NCBI GenBank assembly: GCA_964633285.1
Contig: CAZWGA010000018.1
Coordinates: 28,970 to 92,969 of the forward strand
Direction of reading: 5' to 3'
Length of the DNA: 64,000 nt
DNA from: 20CM-2-55-15 sp964633285
GTDB lineage: Bacteria; Acidobacteriota; Terriglobia; 20CM-2-55-15
Shown here: piece by piece, positions 23,883 through 32,586 of the stretch
Layout: the number at the start of each line of letters is the position of its first letter
Position numbering within the stretch: the first letter of the stretch is position 1
Translations under genes and position numbers: made by a program
The notes under the pieces: model-generated
What the model was told of the DNA's origin: nothing
The model's input: the letters and a program-made list of their open reading frames with translations, nothing else
The model's database searches: none

Positions 23883-25748
23883 ATGACGCAACGTTTGCTT
23901 TTCGTCTTGTTTGTTGGCGTTTTCACGAGCGTGACACTTGCTGCCCAGAGCCCGAAGGATTGGCCCACAGTCGGCAACGATCCGGGTGGCATGAAGTACT
24001 CGCCTCTCACTCAAATCACGCCGGCTAATGTCACTAGGCTGACGAAGGCATGGACGTACGATATGGGCATTCCCGCGACAGGGTATGCGGTAACCCCAAT
24101 CGTCATTAACGACGTCATGTACCTGCCAGCCCAGACGAAAATCGTCGCTCTCAAAGCAGATTCCGGAACTGAACTGTGGAAATTTGACATGAAGAGCCTG
24201 CCCGACTTGGGACCAAATCCAGCGGCAGGCCAACGTGGAATCTCCTATTGGCCAGGCACGGGTCAGATCGGTCCGAGAATCGTGGTTCTGACAACAAATG
24301 GGTTCTTAATTCAGCTCGACGCTAAGACGGGAGCACCGTTACCGGCGCCTATCGGTATAGTCAACTTATCCCCCGGCGTTATCGATAAGTTCGGCGGTGT
24401 CTACGCCACGAATACCGCTCCGGCCATTTATAAGAACCTCGCGATTGTTGCGGCCCGTACGGGTGAGCAAGGCCGATATGGACTTCCTGGAGATCCACGC
24501 GCATTCAATCTGATTACCGGCGAAGAAGTCTGGCGCTTCCACGTTGTGCCTGGCGCGGAAGACGAGAACTTCGGCACGTGGGGACTGAACGGTTGGCAGG
24601 ATCGGCGTGGACCCGGCGTTTGGGTGCCGATGACAGTTGATCCGGTCAATGATTTGATTTTCATTCCGCTTGGCAATGCGACGGACCAGAATTTTGGGAA
24701 CAGCCGCCCCGGAATCAATCTGTACGCCACAAGCCTGGTGGCGCTTCAAGCGTCAACCGGAAAACGAAAGTGGCATTTCCAACTCACGCATCATGACATC
24801 TATGACTGGGACGTCAATTCTCCGCCGGCGCTCATCGAGGCGATGAAAGACGGGCAGCGCATTCCGGCTGTCGCGCAAATGACGAAGCAGGGTCTGCTCT
24901 TCATGTTCAACCGGCTGACGGGCGAACCGCTGTTTGGTGTTGAGGAGCGGCCGGTGCCTAGATTCGATGCGCCTGGCGATCAGGCTTGGCCAACCCAGCC
25001 GTTTCCGCTAAAGCCCGCGGGCCTTACTCGCGACAGCATGACGCGTGGTGAAGTGAGCAAGATTTCCCCGGAGGCGGAGAAGTACTGCACGGAAGTTTTC
25101 GACAAGGCCGTCAACATGGGCCCCTACACACCGTATGGAATGCTACCCAGCCTCGTGTTTCCAGGATCGGAAGGCGGCGGTGGATGGGGCGGTGTCGCTG
25201 GGAATCCTTCACTCGGACTCCTGTTTGTGAACACGCGTCACCTCGGTGTCATCGCCCAGTTGCAACCAATGATGTCATCGAATGTGCTACCTTCATTCTC
25301 AAAATCAAAGGTTCCGACAAACTTCTACACCGATCCTCAGGGCTATCCGTGTAACGCACCGCCGTGGTCGGAACTCGTTGCTGTGAGCACCGGAACCGGC
25401 GACATCGTCTGGCGCACGCCACTTGGTGAATATTCAGAGTTGACCGCCAAAGGTATCTTAGGGACGGGGACAGCACTCAATGAGGGCGGGCCTATTACCA
25501 CTGCATCCGGACTCATCTTCATCGGCGCCACGGCTGATCTTGGTTTTCGCGCCTTCGATGGGAAATCCGGAAAGGAATTGTGGAGGGCGACGCTCGACAA
25601 TGACGCGCTCATGACGCCGATGACCTATCAGGCTGCGAACGGCAACCAGTACGTAGTTGCTGTGGCGGGAGGCGGTCAGGCAGCGTTTCACATTCCCGCG
25701 CGCCCATCATCTGTGAATGCGATGGTTGTCGCGTTCACGCTTCGATAA
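23883..25748 (+). CDS. Exported PQQ-dependent dehydrogenase, mGDH type (copy 2)
   Basis: 621 residues from ATG 23883, chosen because the signal peptide (LLFVLFVGVFTSVTLAAQ) starts there. The frame is open back to an ATG at 23769 through the receptor relic, so a longer product is possible. Propeller motifs: GNDPGGMKYSPLTQITPANV, LTHHDIYDWDV, GGPITTASGLIFIGATADLGFRAFD and NQYVVAVAGGGQ. No haem site. It alone among the five PQQ enzymes lacks the Gly/Arg tract in the loop before YPCNAPPW. No ribosome site is visible before 23883, which leaves translation coupling to the relic as a possibility. The TIM-barrel gene follows after 12 nt. Confidence 0.85.
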   Translation: MTQRLLFVLFVGVFTSVTLAAQSPKDWPTVGNDPGGMKYSPLTQITPANVTRLTKAWTYDMGIPATGYAVTPIVINDVMYLPAQTKIVALKADSGTELWKFDMKSLPDLGPNPAAGQRGISYWPGTGQIGPRIVVLTTNGFLIQLDAKTGAPLPAPIGIVNLSPGVIDKFGGVYATNTAPAIYKNLAIVAARTGEQGRYGLPGDPRAFNLITGEEVWRFHVVPGAEDENFGTWGLNGWQDRRGPGVWVPMTVDPVNDLIFIPLGNATDQNFGNSRPGINLYATSLVALQASTGKRKWHFQLTHHDIYDWDVNSPPALIEAMKDGQRIPAVAQMTKQGLLFMFNRLTGEPLFGVEERPVPRFDAPGDQAWPTQPFPLKPAGLTRDSMTRGEVSKISPEAEKYCTEVFDKAVNMGPYTPYGMLPSLVFPGSEGGGGWGGVAGNPSLGLLFVNTRHLGVIAQLQPMMSSNVLPSFSKSKVPTNFYTDPQGYPCNAPPWSELVAVSTGTGDIVWRTPLGEYSELTAKGILGTGTALNEGGPITTASGLIFIGATADLGFRAFDGKSGKELWRATLDNDALMTPMTYQAANGNQYVVAVAGGGQAAFHIPARPSSVNAMVVAFTLR

Positions 25749-25760
25749 ACGAGGGCCACC

Positions 25761-27017
25761 ATGGATCGACGAAATTTTTTTCAAGCAAGTGTCATCGCCA
25801 CTCTTGCAACGAAGGTTCTAGGCGGGGGCACTCCTCGTCGAACTGAAGCGGTGGAAACTCCAGCTCAGTCTGGTTCAGCTCCGGTGCCGCGGCGTTTGAT
25901 CATGGATGCGTACACGCGGCATCTGCACTGGCTCCGCGATGCAGATGAAATAGCTGAGGCCGCAATTGAAATGACATGTGGCGGAGTCGAACCAACGATC
26001 CAACCCTATCCCGGCCACATCAATCCGGAGAAGGTAGCGCAGGAGTTGCCTGCATTCGTGCGGACAATGCAAAAGCACGGACTAAGGGTGAAGCAGGTTC
26101 GCGGAGGCAACCAGACGGACGTGAGCGCTCCAAATCTCGAAACCATGGTTGCCACGATGGGACAACTTGGTGTCACTCATTATTGGGTGGGCACGGACAA
26201 TTACGATTTAAGTAAGCCGATCATGCCGCAGCTTGATGCGATCAAATTAAAAGTCGATAAATTTGTAAAGCTCAACCAAAAGCATGGCACCACGCTCATG
26301 TATCACACTCGGGCGGGCGCGAACTCCGTAGGCTCTGTTGTTTGGGATTTGCTTTACGTCATGAAGGACTTCGATCCGAAGTTCGTCGGATTCCATTGGG
26401 ACACAGGACACATGTCGCATCACGGCGAGATGTGGGAGACGCTTATGCGAACCGCTGGCCCATATGTTGTTGCGATGGCGTGGAAGGATCGCGCGTGGGA
26501 ACAACAGCTAGGGTTGCTTGGAGAAGGTGGACCTTTTCCGGGTCCTCAGCCGGCTGAGACGGCTGGACGCGGCGCCGGTGGTCGCGGGCGCGGCGGCGCG
26601 CGCGGAGCTCGAGGTGCGGGTGCCCCAGCAGATGACGCTGCCGCCGGCGTCGGCAGAGGAGGTCGTGGCGCACAACCCGAAGACGGCGACGCTGGAGGTG
26701 CCGGGCGGGGTGCTCGTGGTGCGCGACCGTTCCCGTTGCCATTAGCCGGCAACGCCTTCGCGCGTGGTGCAGGTTGGACCTCACCATACGTGCCGATGGG
26801 TACAGGGTTGGTCAATATCTTTCGCTACGCCGTCGTGCTGCGCGATCTCGGTTTTAACGGACCGATGGAACTGGAAGCGGAGTATCCGAACGGTGGTGCA
26901 GAAAACGGAAACGATAAGATCACACTTCCACGAGCGCAAGTTTTGGGAAATCTTAAGCGGGATGTTCTGACAATCCGCACGGCGTTTCAACAATCGGATA
27001 CCGGATTAACGTGCTAG
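25761..27017 (+). CDS. Exported xylose-isomerase-like TIM-barrel protein (copy 1)
   Basis: 418 residues, ATG 25761, GAGGGCCACC upstream. The N-terminus MDRRNFFQAS resembles a twin-arginine leader. The AP_endonuc_2 barrel follows: LIMDAYTRHLHWLRDADEIAEAAIEM, MYHTRAGANSVGS, FVGFHWDTGHMSHHGE (metal-ligand His/Asp) and MAWKDRAWE, then PMGTGLVNIF and PMELEAEYP with the last Glu. Relatives are inosose dehydratases, sugar-phosphate epimerases and 3-keto-glycoside lyases. A Gly/Arg/Ala-rich insert of about 60 residues (roughly 270-330) interrupts the loop before the final strands. Likely a periplasmic keto-sugar lyase or isomerase (inference). Confidence 0.82.
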   Translation: MDRRNFFQASVIATLATKVLGGGTPRRTEAVETPAQSGSAPVPRRLIMDAYTRHLHWLRDADEIAEAAIEMTCGGVEPTIQPYPGHINPEKVAQELPAFVRTMQKHGLRVKQVRGGNQTDVSAPNLETMVATMGQLGVTHYWVGTDNYDLSKPIMPQLDAIKLKVDKFVKLNQKHGTTLMYHTRAGANSVGSVVWDLLYVMKDFDPKFVGFHWDTGHMSHHGEMWETLMRTAGPYVVAMAWKDRAWEQQLGLLGEGGPFPGPQPAETAGRGAGGRGRGGARGARGAGAPADDAAAGVGRGGRGAQPEDGDAGGAGRGARGARPFPLPLAGNAFARGAGWTSPYVPMGTGLVNIFRYAVVLRDLGFNGPMELEAEYPNGGAENGNDKITLPRAQVLGNLKRDVLTIRTAFQQSDTGLTC

Positions 27018-27043
27018 GTGTCAGACAAGTTGTTCGTTGCGAG

Positions 27044-27715
27044 TCATCGTCGACGCTTCCACGCCGCCACGCGACGCTCCGCTTCGTTGACTTGTTCGGG
27101 CGTCATGCGCGCAGCCGAGATGTTGCGCAGTTCGAGAATCGCTTGTCGGTTGTCTGTAAGCGGCGCTTGGCCGGCAGCGAGCATGAACCACATGTAAGCC
27201 GCGACATAGTCGCGAATCACGCCGGTTCCCGTGAAGTACAACTGCCCCAATTCATATTGCGCGCGCAGGTCATCGCCGTCTGCCGCGAGCCGATACCAGC
27301 GCGCAGCTTCGGTTGCGTCGGCCGTGATGCCGCGGCCTTTTCTGTAAAAGTCTGCGAGCGATCGTTGGCCGGCAGCGCTGCCATGCTCGGCCGCCTTCCG
27401 ATACCATGCGAGGGCTTCGGCGTCATCTTGTTCGACGCCAAATCCAAAGTCGCACAATTGCCCCATCTGGAATTCAGCGGGCGCGTATTCCTGGGCGGCC
27501 GCTTTCTTGAACCAGCCGACAGCCTCAGCCGTATCCGACGCGCCGTAGTACAAGAACGAGCCGAGCGAAAACTGCGCGATGACGTCGCTAGCAGCGGCCT
27601 TCATGCGGGCTGCTGCGAGAGCTCGCTCGACATCTTGGTTCGCCTGTGCACCGAGCTCAGATGCGCCGGCGAACCAGACAATGACGGTGCAGACGGTGAG
27701 CAATAGGCTGCGCAT
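27044..27715 (-). CDS. Exported Sel1-repeat protein
   Basis: 223 residues, ATG 27715. Signal peptide LLLTVCTVIVWFAGASELGAQA. Four to five Sel1-type TPR-like repeats follow, e.g. AQFSLGSFLYYGASDTAEAVGWFKKAA, AEFQMGQLCDFGFGVEQDDAEALAWYRKAA and AQYELGQLYFTGTGVIRDYVAAYMWFMLAA (given as family pattern). These repeats scaffold protein contacts, and the partner is unknown. It is the only minus-strand gene between 9.4 and 55 kb. Its start codon overlaps that of the divergent methyltransferase gene by two bases. Confidence 0.85.
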   Translation of the reverse strand: MRSLLLTVCTVIVWFAGASELGAQANQDVERALAAARMKAAASDVIAQFSLGSFLYYGASDTAEAVGWFKKAAAQEYAPAEFQMGQLCDFGFGVEQDDAEALAWYRKAAEHGSAAGQRSLADFYRKGRGITADATEAARWYRLAADGDDLRAQYELGQLYFTGTGVIRDYVAAYMWFMLAAGQAPLTDNRQAILELRNISAARMTPEQVNEAERRVAAWKRRR

Positions 27716-28271
27716 GACGTTGATTATAGCGAGACGAACAATACTCGCGGCATTGCTTGTTGGTACGCTCGGAGTCGTGGTTATTAGCGGGCAATCGACG
27801 AAGCCGGCTACACCGGATGTCGTTTATGTCCCGACACCGCAGAGCGTCGTTGATGCGATGCTCGAACTCGCAGCAGTCAAGCCCAGCGATGTTGTATATG
27901 ACCTCGGATCTGGCGACGGCAGAATCGTCATTACGGCCGCAAAGAAGTACGGTGCGCATGGCGTCGGCATCGAAATCGATCCCGTGCTCGTAGAAAAGGC
28001 CAAGGAGAATGCTGCAGCGGCGGGCGTATCGGATCGCGTGCGGTTTATAAGACAGGATCTATTTAAGTCGGACATCACCGACGCGACGGTTGTCACACTG
28101 TATTTACTTCAAAGCATCAATGAGCGCCTTCGGCCAAAGCTCGTACGGGAACTGAAGCCAGGCACCCGAGTTGTTTCTCACGTTTTTAATATGGGACCGG
28201 AGTGGCCGCCGCAAAAGGAGATCACGGTCGGAGCAAGCCGTGTTTTCTTGTGGACGATCGCGAATCGGTGA
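27714..28271 (+). CDS. SAM-dependent methyltransferase-like protein with an N-terminal signal or anchor
   Basis: 185 residues from ATG 27714, chosen because the frame further upstream is antisense to the Sel1 gene. A hydrophobic segment (ILAALLVGTLGVVVISG) begins the protein. A class I methyltransferase core follows: motif I VVYDLGSGDGRI, acidic loop VGIEIDP, FIRQDLF, and VVTLYLLQSINERLRPKL. A SAM enzyme outside the membrane is hard to explain, so the segment may be an inner-membrane anchor with the domain facing in, or the true start may be later. A TIM-barrel gene follows after 16 nt and is likely co-transcribed. Confidence 0.78.
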   Translation: MTLIIARRTILAALLVGTLGVVVISGQSTKPATPDVVYVPTPQSVVDAMLELAAVKPSDVVYDLGSGDGRIVITAAKKYGAHGVGIEIDPVLVEKAKENAAAAGVSDRVRFIRQDLFKSDITDATVVTLYLLQSINERLRPKLVRELKPGTRVVSHVFNMGPEWPPQKEITVGASRVFLWTIANR

Positions 28272-28287
28272 CCGAGGAGAAATGAAC

Positions 28288-29319
28288 ATGGATCGACGCA
28301 CACTTCTGAAATCGAGCGCAGTAACACTTGCGACAGCGGCGTTTGGGAAATTCAACTTCGCACAAACTGCGCCGGGCCCTTCGGCGCAACCCAGAAAACT
28401 ACACCTCGACGCTTATTCGCGAACGCTGCATTGGCTGCGAACGCCGGGCGAAGTTGCGGAAGCCTGCCATCAAATCGGCAACACGACGATCGACTTAACT
28501 GTGCGCGTGTATCCCGGGCATGTGGCTCCGGAAAAGGTGAAAATAGATTTGCCGCCTTTCGTGAATGGACTAAAGCGCGATGGGATCACTGTAACGTGCA
28601 TGGCAGCCGAAATCACGGACGCGGATACGGCCTATGTCGAAGCGATGCTGGATACCGCTTCTTCACTCGGTATTCATCATCACTGGTGGAGAGGCTTCGC
28701 GGTCGACGCTTCGAAGCCGTACATGCAGCAACTCGACGCATTCAAGCCACGCGTTGCGGGCCTAGCGAAGCTGGAGGAAAAATACGGAATGAAAGCCATG
28801 TACCATCCAGGGGGAGGTTTCAGCGGCGCTTTCTTTGACCTCCTTTACGTACTGAAGGATTTCGATCCGCGACATGTGAGTGTTCAATACGACACCGGCA
28901 ATCTGCTGCAGACGAATCAGCAAAATCTTGTAACGCAAATTCGGATGGGCGCTTCGTATATCGGCGGCTTTGTTTTCAAAGATGCGGTCATCGAGCCGAA
29001 TCCAAGCGCCGATTCAAATCCTCCGGTAACTGCTGCGGGTGGGGGCCGTGGCGGTGGCGGGCGTGGCGGACAGCAGGGCCGTTTTCGAAATCGTCAAGTG
29101 CCAGTCGGCACCGGCATCATCAACTTGTCTCTCATCGCACAAACGCTCAAAGAAATAAATTTCAACGGTCCCATGGAATGTCAGCCGGAGTGGCCGGAAC
29201 TCGGAGGCGCCGATCAGGGCAGAGACACAATCACCATTCCGAAGGAAACAGCAATCGCACTACTGAAACGTGATCGTGTCACCGTCGAGGCAGCTTTCGC
29301 GGGAACCAACCTGCTTTAG
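28288..29319 (+). CDS. Exported xylose-isomerase-like TIM-barrel protein (copy 2)
   Basis: 343 residues from ATG 28288, with GAGGAGA 7 nt upstream; ATG 28282 is too close to it. A Tat-like leader (MDRRTLLKSSAVTLATAAFG) precedes the barrel: LHLDAYSRTLHWLRTPGEVAEACHQI, MYHPGGGFSGAFFDLLY, VSVQYDTGNL, FVFKDAVIEP, VPVGTGIINLS and PMECQPEWP. A Gly/Arg tract sits just before VPVGTG, in the same loop as in copy 1. The metal site looks altered: the DTGH of copy 1 is DTGN here. Probably acts with the metallo-beta-lactamase-fold protein that follows after 18 nt. Confidence 0.82.
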   Translation: MDRRTLLKSSAVTLATAAFGKFNFAQTAPGPSAQPRKLHLDAYSRTLHWLRTPGEVAEACHQIGNTTIDLTVRVYPGHVAPEKVKIDLPPFVNGLKRDGITVTCMAAEITDADTAYVEAMLDTASSLGIHHHWWRGFAVDASKPYMQQLDAFKPRVAGLAKLEEKYGMKAMYHPGGGFSGAFFDLLYVLKDFDPRHVSVQYDTGNLLQTNQQNLVTQIRMGASYIGGFVFKDAVIEPNPSADSNPPVTAAGGGRGGGGRGGQQGRFRNRQVPVGTGIINLSLIAQTLKEINFNGPMECQPEWPELGGADQGRDTITIPKETAIALLKRDRVTVEAAFAGTNLL

Positions 29320-29337
29320 AAGCATCAAGGAGCGGTG

Positions 29338-30426
29338 ATGTTACGAAGGATTCTTATCGCGATAGGCATCAGTTTCATAACAGCGGCATGCATATATTCG
29401 CAAGCCGCCGGACCGCAGCGAGGTGCCCGCGGCACAGGCGGCGGCAATGCCGCGAGACTTCCCACACCTGATCAGTGGGCCGCAAATGCGAAAACCAGCA
29501 AATATGCTGCGAAAGCCGCCGAACTCGCAGGAGATGATCCGGATCTCAAATTCGATTTGGGAATCTTCTGCAAGGCAAGTGGTGGATCGGGAAATGAAGA
29601 CCGCGCGACGATTGGAATTCCCAGCAGCGAACCCCGTATCGAGCCTTATCCGACGCCTAATCCAAAGGTTTCACTGGGTGGGCAACGGTTGTTCGACAAC
29701 TTCTATTGGATCGGAGATACGGGTGTGGGCGCCTGGCTGGTCACCTCGAATGATGGTTATATCCTGTTTGATGCACTTAACAATGAGCAAGAAGCGCGCG
29801 ATGTCCTCGTTCCCGCGATAAAGAAATTCGGTCTCGATCCAGTGAAGATTAAATACATGGTGTTCGGCCATTATCACGGTGATCACACGGGTGGCGGCGA
29901 GTACATGCAGCGCATGTATCATCCGCGCGTCATCATGGGCCGGGATGATTGGGACATTTATTTTAAGCCGGGTTCTGGTTTCGCGGGCACCGCGCAGGGC
30001 AATTCTCTAATGAAGCGCGACATGGATGTCGAGGATGGCATGACGATCCAGGTCGGCGACGTCAAAGCCACCATTTATCAGATGACGGGCCACACGCCGG
30101 GGTCGATCGGCATGATTGTTCCAGTGAAGTATCAGGGAAAGCAGCATCCTATTCTCCTCGTGACGGCGGCCACCGACGTTCATAATCGCGAATCTTTCGT
30201 GGGCGGGTATGAGCACATCTGGGATGCCGGGATCAAAGCCAAAGTTGAGTCCGTCATGCAGGATCATCCGAACACGAACATGAACCTGTTAGCCAGGACT
30301 ACCTACGTGAACAATCATTATCCACCCGCCAAAAATCCTCTACTCTACGGCGCCGAACGAACTACCCGGTACATCAACATCATGAGGAATTGCACCCTCG
30401 CGCGAATGGAAGCCTTGGGGTGGTAA
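29338..30426 (+). CDS. Exported metallo-beta-lactamase-fold hydrolase
   Basis: 362 residues from ATG 29338 (AAGGAG 5 nt upstream; GTG 29335 is the alternative). Signal peptide or lipoprotein-like leader (IAIGISFITAACIYSQ), then a short Gly/Arg tract. An insert of about 80 residues precedes the MBL fold, which shows FYWIGDTGVGAWLVTSNDGYILFDA, the zinc motif GHYHGDHTGG (HxHxDH), MTGHTPGSIGM and a late TDVHNRE. The layout resembles subclass B3 beta-lactamases and related lactonases. Given its neighbours, hydrolysis of a sugar lactone made by PQQ oxidation is an attractive guess, but the fold alone does not show it. Confidence 0.85.
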   Translation: MLRRILIAIGISFITAACIYSQAAGPQRGARGTGGGNAARLPTPDQWAANAKTSKYAAKAAELAGDDPDLKFDLGIFCKASGGSGNEDRATIGIPSSEPRIEPYPTPNPKVSLGGQRLFDNFYWIGDTGVGAWLVTSNDGYILFDALNNEQEARDVLVPAIKKFGLDPVKIKYMVFGHYHGDHTGGGEYMQRMYHPRVIMGRDDWDIYFKPGSGFAGTAQGNSLMKRDMDVEDGMTIQVGDVKATIYQMTGHTPGSIGMIVPVKYQGKQHPILLVTAATDVHNRESFVGGYEHIWDAGIKAKVESVMQDHPNTNMNLLARTTYVNNHYPPAKNPLLYGAERTTRYINIMRNCTLARMEALGW

Positions 30427-30512
30427 ACGAGCCGTAGCAACGTCAATTTCTGCCTTCCATGTTGATGCATCCACACAAATTTTGAATTTTCTGTTTTGTC
30501 ACACTTTCGCAT

Positions 30513-30569
30513 GCTTGTATCATCATCCGAACAACAATCAGGTTTACTTAAAACCTGATTCACTAGAGT
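30513..30569 (+). promoter_or_regulatory. Operator copy 4 upstream of PQQ dehydrogenase 3
   Basis: Halves GCTTGTAT (30513-30520) and GAACAACA (30529-30536) flank an 8-nt spacer ending TCATCC. The right half has one change from the consensus. The promoter behind it is weak: TTTACT or TTAAAA near 30543-30553 could be -35 and TAGAGT (30564-30569) -10, with non-ideal spacing. This is the poorest of the seven sites. Confidence 0.5.
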
Positions 30570-30582
30570 CAGGCAGGTACAA

Positions 30583-32553
30583 ATGCACAGGTTTCTCACG
30601 ATAGCAACTCTCTTGATTCTCTCCCTTACCGCGGCTGCGCAGCAGCGCCAACTGCTCACGCCGGTCAACCAGTGGCCGACATATCAACACAATGCTAATT
30701 TCTCGCCTCTTGCGCAAATTACACCGGCTAATGTCGCGCGCCTGACCCGTGCGTGGACCTTCAACTACGGTGCCGGTTCTCTTCCTGCAGGCAGTCTCAG
30801 CTTGGACTATCGCTTCGAAGTGCAGCCACTAATTATCGGCGGCGTGATGTACATCTCGACGCCAGGTTCACCGCGAGATCCGAACGTGAAGTCGACAGTG
30901 ACGGCGCTTGAACCCGAAACCGGAAAAGTGCTCTGGCAATACGCATCGCCTCGCAACATTCACGGTCGAGGATTAGCGTATTGGCCGGGGACAGGTGCCA
31001 TCGGTCCGAGATTGTTCTTCGCTACAGATAAGGGTTATCTGATGGCGGTCGGCTTGAAGACGGGTGAACTTGTTACAAGTTTCGGCACCGGCGGCGCAGT
31101 AGACGCTTACAAAGACGTTGCGTCCGATGTTGTGGCCGAAAGCCGGCGCGACACGTTCACGGTTCCGAATCCGCTCACCATCTACAAAAATCTGATCATC
31201 GGAAGCGCACGTCCTGGTGAGGGACTACCACCACAGCCGCGCGGCGATATTCGCGCATGGGACGCAATTACTGGGAAGCTCGTGTGGAGCTTTCACGTCA
31301 TTCCGCAGCCTGGCGAGCCAAACCACGAAGACTGGACTGGCGATTCCTGGAAAGACCGCAGTGGTGCGAACGTATGGTCGACGATGGTAATCGATCAACA
31401 GCGAGGAATCTTATTCGCGCCAACAGGAGACGCAAATCACGCCGTAACGGGGAAGAACCTCTACTCCAATACGCTTCTTGCCCTAGATGCAAACACGGGA
31501 AAGCTAAAGTGGTTCCATCAACTGATCCACCACGACGTGTGGGACTTCGACCTGCCGACTCCGCCGGTGCTCGTCGACGTGCGCAAGGATGGCCGCATCA
31601 TTCCGGCCGTGTTGCAAACCGGCAAGATGAGTTACGTCTACATCTTTGACCGCGTCACCGGCGAGCCGATCTTTGGTATGGAAGAGAGAGCGGTCAGACG
31701 CAGTGACGATCCGGACGATGAATCCTGGCCGACTCAGCCATTTCCATCAAAACCAGGCCCGATCGCACGTGTCGGCATGACGCGCAATGACATTAATAAA
31801 ATGACGCCCGCGATCGAGAAGTACTGCACCGACTTCTGGGATCAGAATAAACTTCAAGCGACTAGCGCGTACGCGCGGCCACTTCGAAGCGCATCTATCG
31901 TTACGTTTCCCTCTTCGCTGGGTGGTCCGAACTGGGGACCGCCTTCTTATAATCCACAACTCGGGCTGGTCTTCATTAATGTTCACAACACGGGCACGTT
32001 TCGACAGGCCGGCCCGCTGCCTGCCGGAGGCGGACAAGCTCAGGGCGGACAGGGTGGCGGTCAAGGTCGCGGCAATCGTGGCGACGGGAACAACGCTGGT
32101 GGCGCTGACCGTCGAACCGGTGGGTTTTCGTATCGGCTTCCGAGTGGAGCTACTGTGCCTTGTTACGCGCCGCCTTATGGCGCTCTCGTTGCCATTGACG
32201 TCAACAAAGGCGAGATCGCTTGGACATCCACGCTTGGGCTTAATGAGCCGCTCGCCGAATTAGGCGAAGTCGGGTTGAAGAGCGGAACGCAGAACCTTGG
32301 CGGAAGCATTGCGACCGCCAGCGGATTGGTTTTTATCGGTGCAGCAAATGATCACAGGTTCCGTGCCTTCGATGCGAAATCCGGCGCTGAATTGTGGATG
32401 ACGGAACTTCCCGCCAGCGGCCATTCCACGCCGCTTACGTATATGGGAAAGGACGGCAAGCAGTACGTCGTGATTGCCGCTTCAGGTGGTACAGCAATCG
32501 GTGGTGGCCGCCCGATCTCTGATGCGCTTGTCGCTTTCCGGTTACCGAATTGA
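30583..32553 (+). CDS. Exported PQQ-dependent dehydrogenase, mGDH type (copy 3)
   Basis: 656 residues, ATG 30583. Signal peptide LTIATLLILSLTAAAQQ. Motifs: NQWPTYQHNANFSPLAQITPANV, LIHHDVWDFDLPTPPVL, GSIATASGLVFIGAANDHRFRAFD and GKQYVVIAASGG. No haem motif. A Gly/Gln/Arg tract at about residues 485-510 lies in the loop before VPCYAPPYGALVAID. Its closest relative in the window is the copy at 41759, sharing long identical stretches such as STPGSPRDPNVKSTVTALEP. It is promoter-proximal here with its TonB receptor downstream, the reverse of the 16.9 kb operon. Confidence 0.88.
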   Translation: MHRFLTIATLLILSLTAAAQQRQLLTPVNQWPTYQHNANFSPLAQITPANVARLTRAWTFNYGAGSLPAGSLSLDYRFEVQPLIIGGVMYISTPGSPRDPNVKSTVTALEPETGKVLWQYASPRNIHGRGLAYWPGTGAIGPRLFFATDKGYLMAVGLKTGELVTSFGTGGAVDAYKDVASDVVAESRRDTFTVPNPLTIYKNLIIGSARPGEGLPPQPRGDIRAWDAITGKLVWSFHVIPQPGEPNHEDWTGDSWKDRSGANVWSTMVIDQQRGILFAPTGDANHAVTGKNLYSNTLLALDANTGKLKWFHQLIHHDVWDFDLPTPPVLVDVRKDGRIIPAVLQTGKMSYVYIFDRVTGEPIFGMEERAVRRSDDPDDESWPTQPFPSKPGPIARVGMTRNDINKMTPAIEKYCTDFWDQNKLQATSAYARPLRSASIVTFPSSLGGPNWGPPSYNPQLGLVFINVHNTGTFRQAGPLPAGGGQAQGGQGGGQGRGNRGDGNNAGGADRRTGGFSYRLPSGATVPCYAPPYGALVAIDVNKGEIAWTSTLGLNEPLAELGEVGLKSGTQNLGGSIATASGLVFIGAANDHRFRAFDAKSGAELWMTELPASGHSTPLTYMGKDGKQYVVIAASGGTAIGGGRPISDALVAFRLPN

Positions 32554-32586
32554 ATATGGTCACAACTAAAAATGGTGGAGGTTTGA

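Noticed and set aside
26560..26740. Frameshift or assembly error in the Gly/Arg-rich stretch of TIM-barrel copy 1
   Set aside because: The reading frame continues into the conserved GTG block, and similar tracts occur at the same loop in copy 2 and in PQQ enzymes, so it is real coding sequence.
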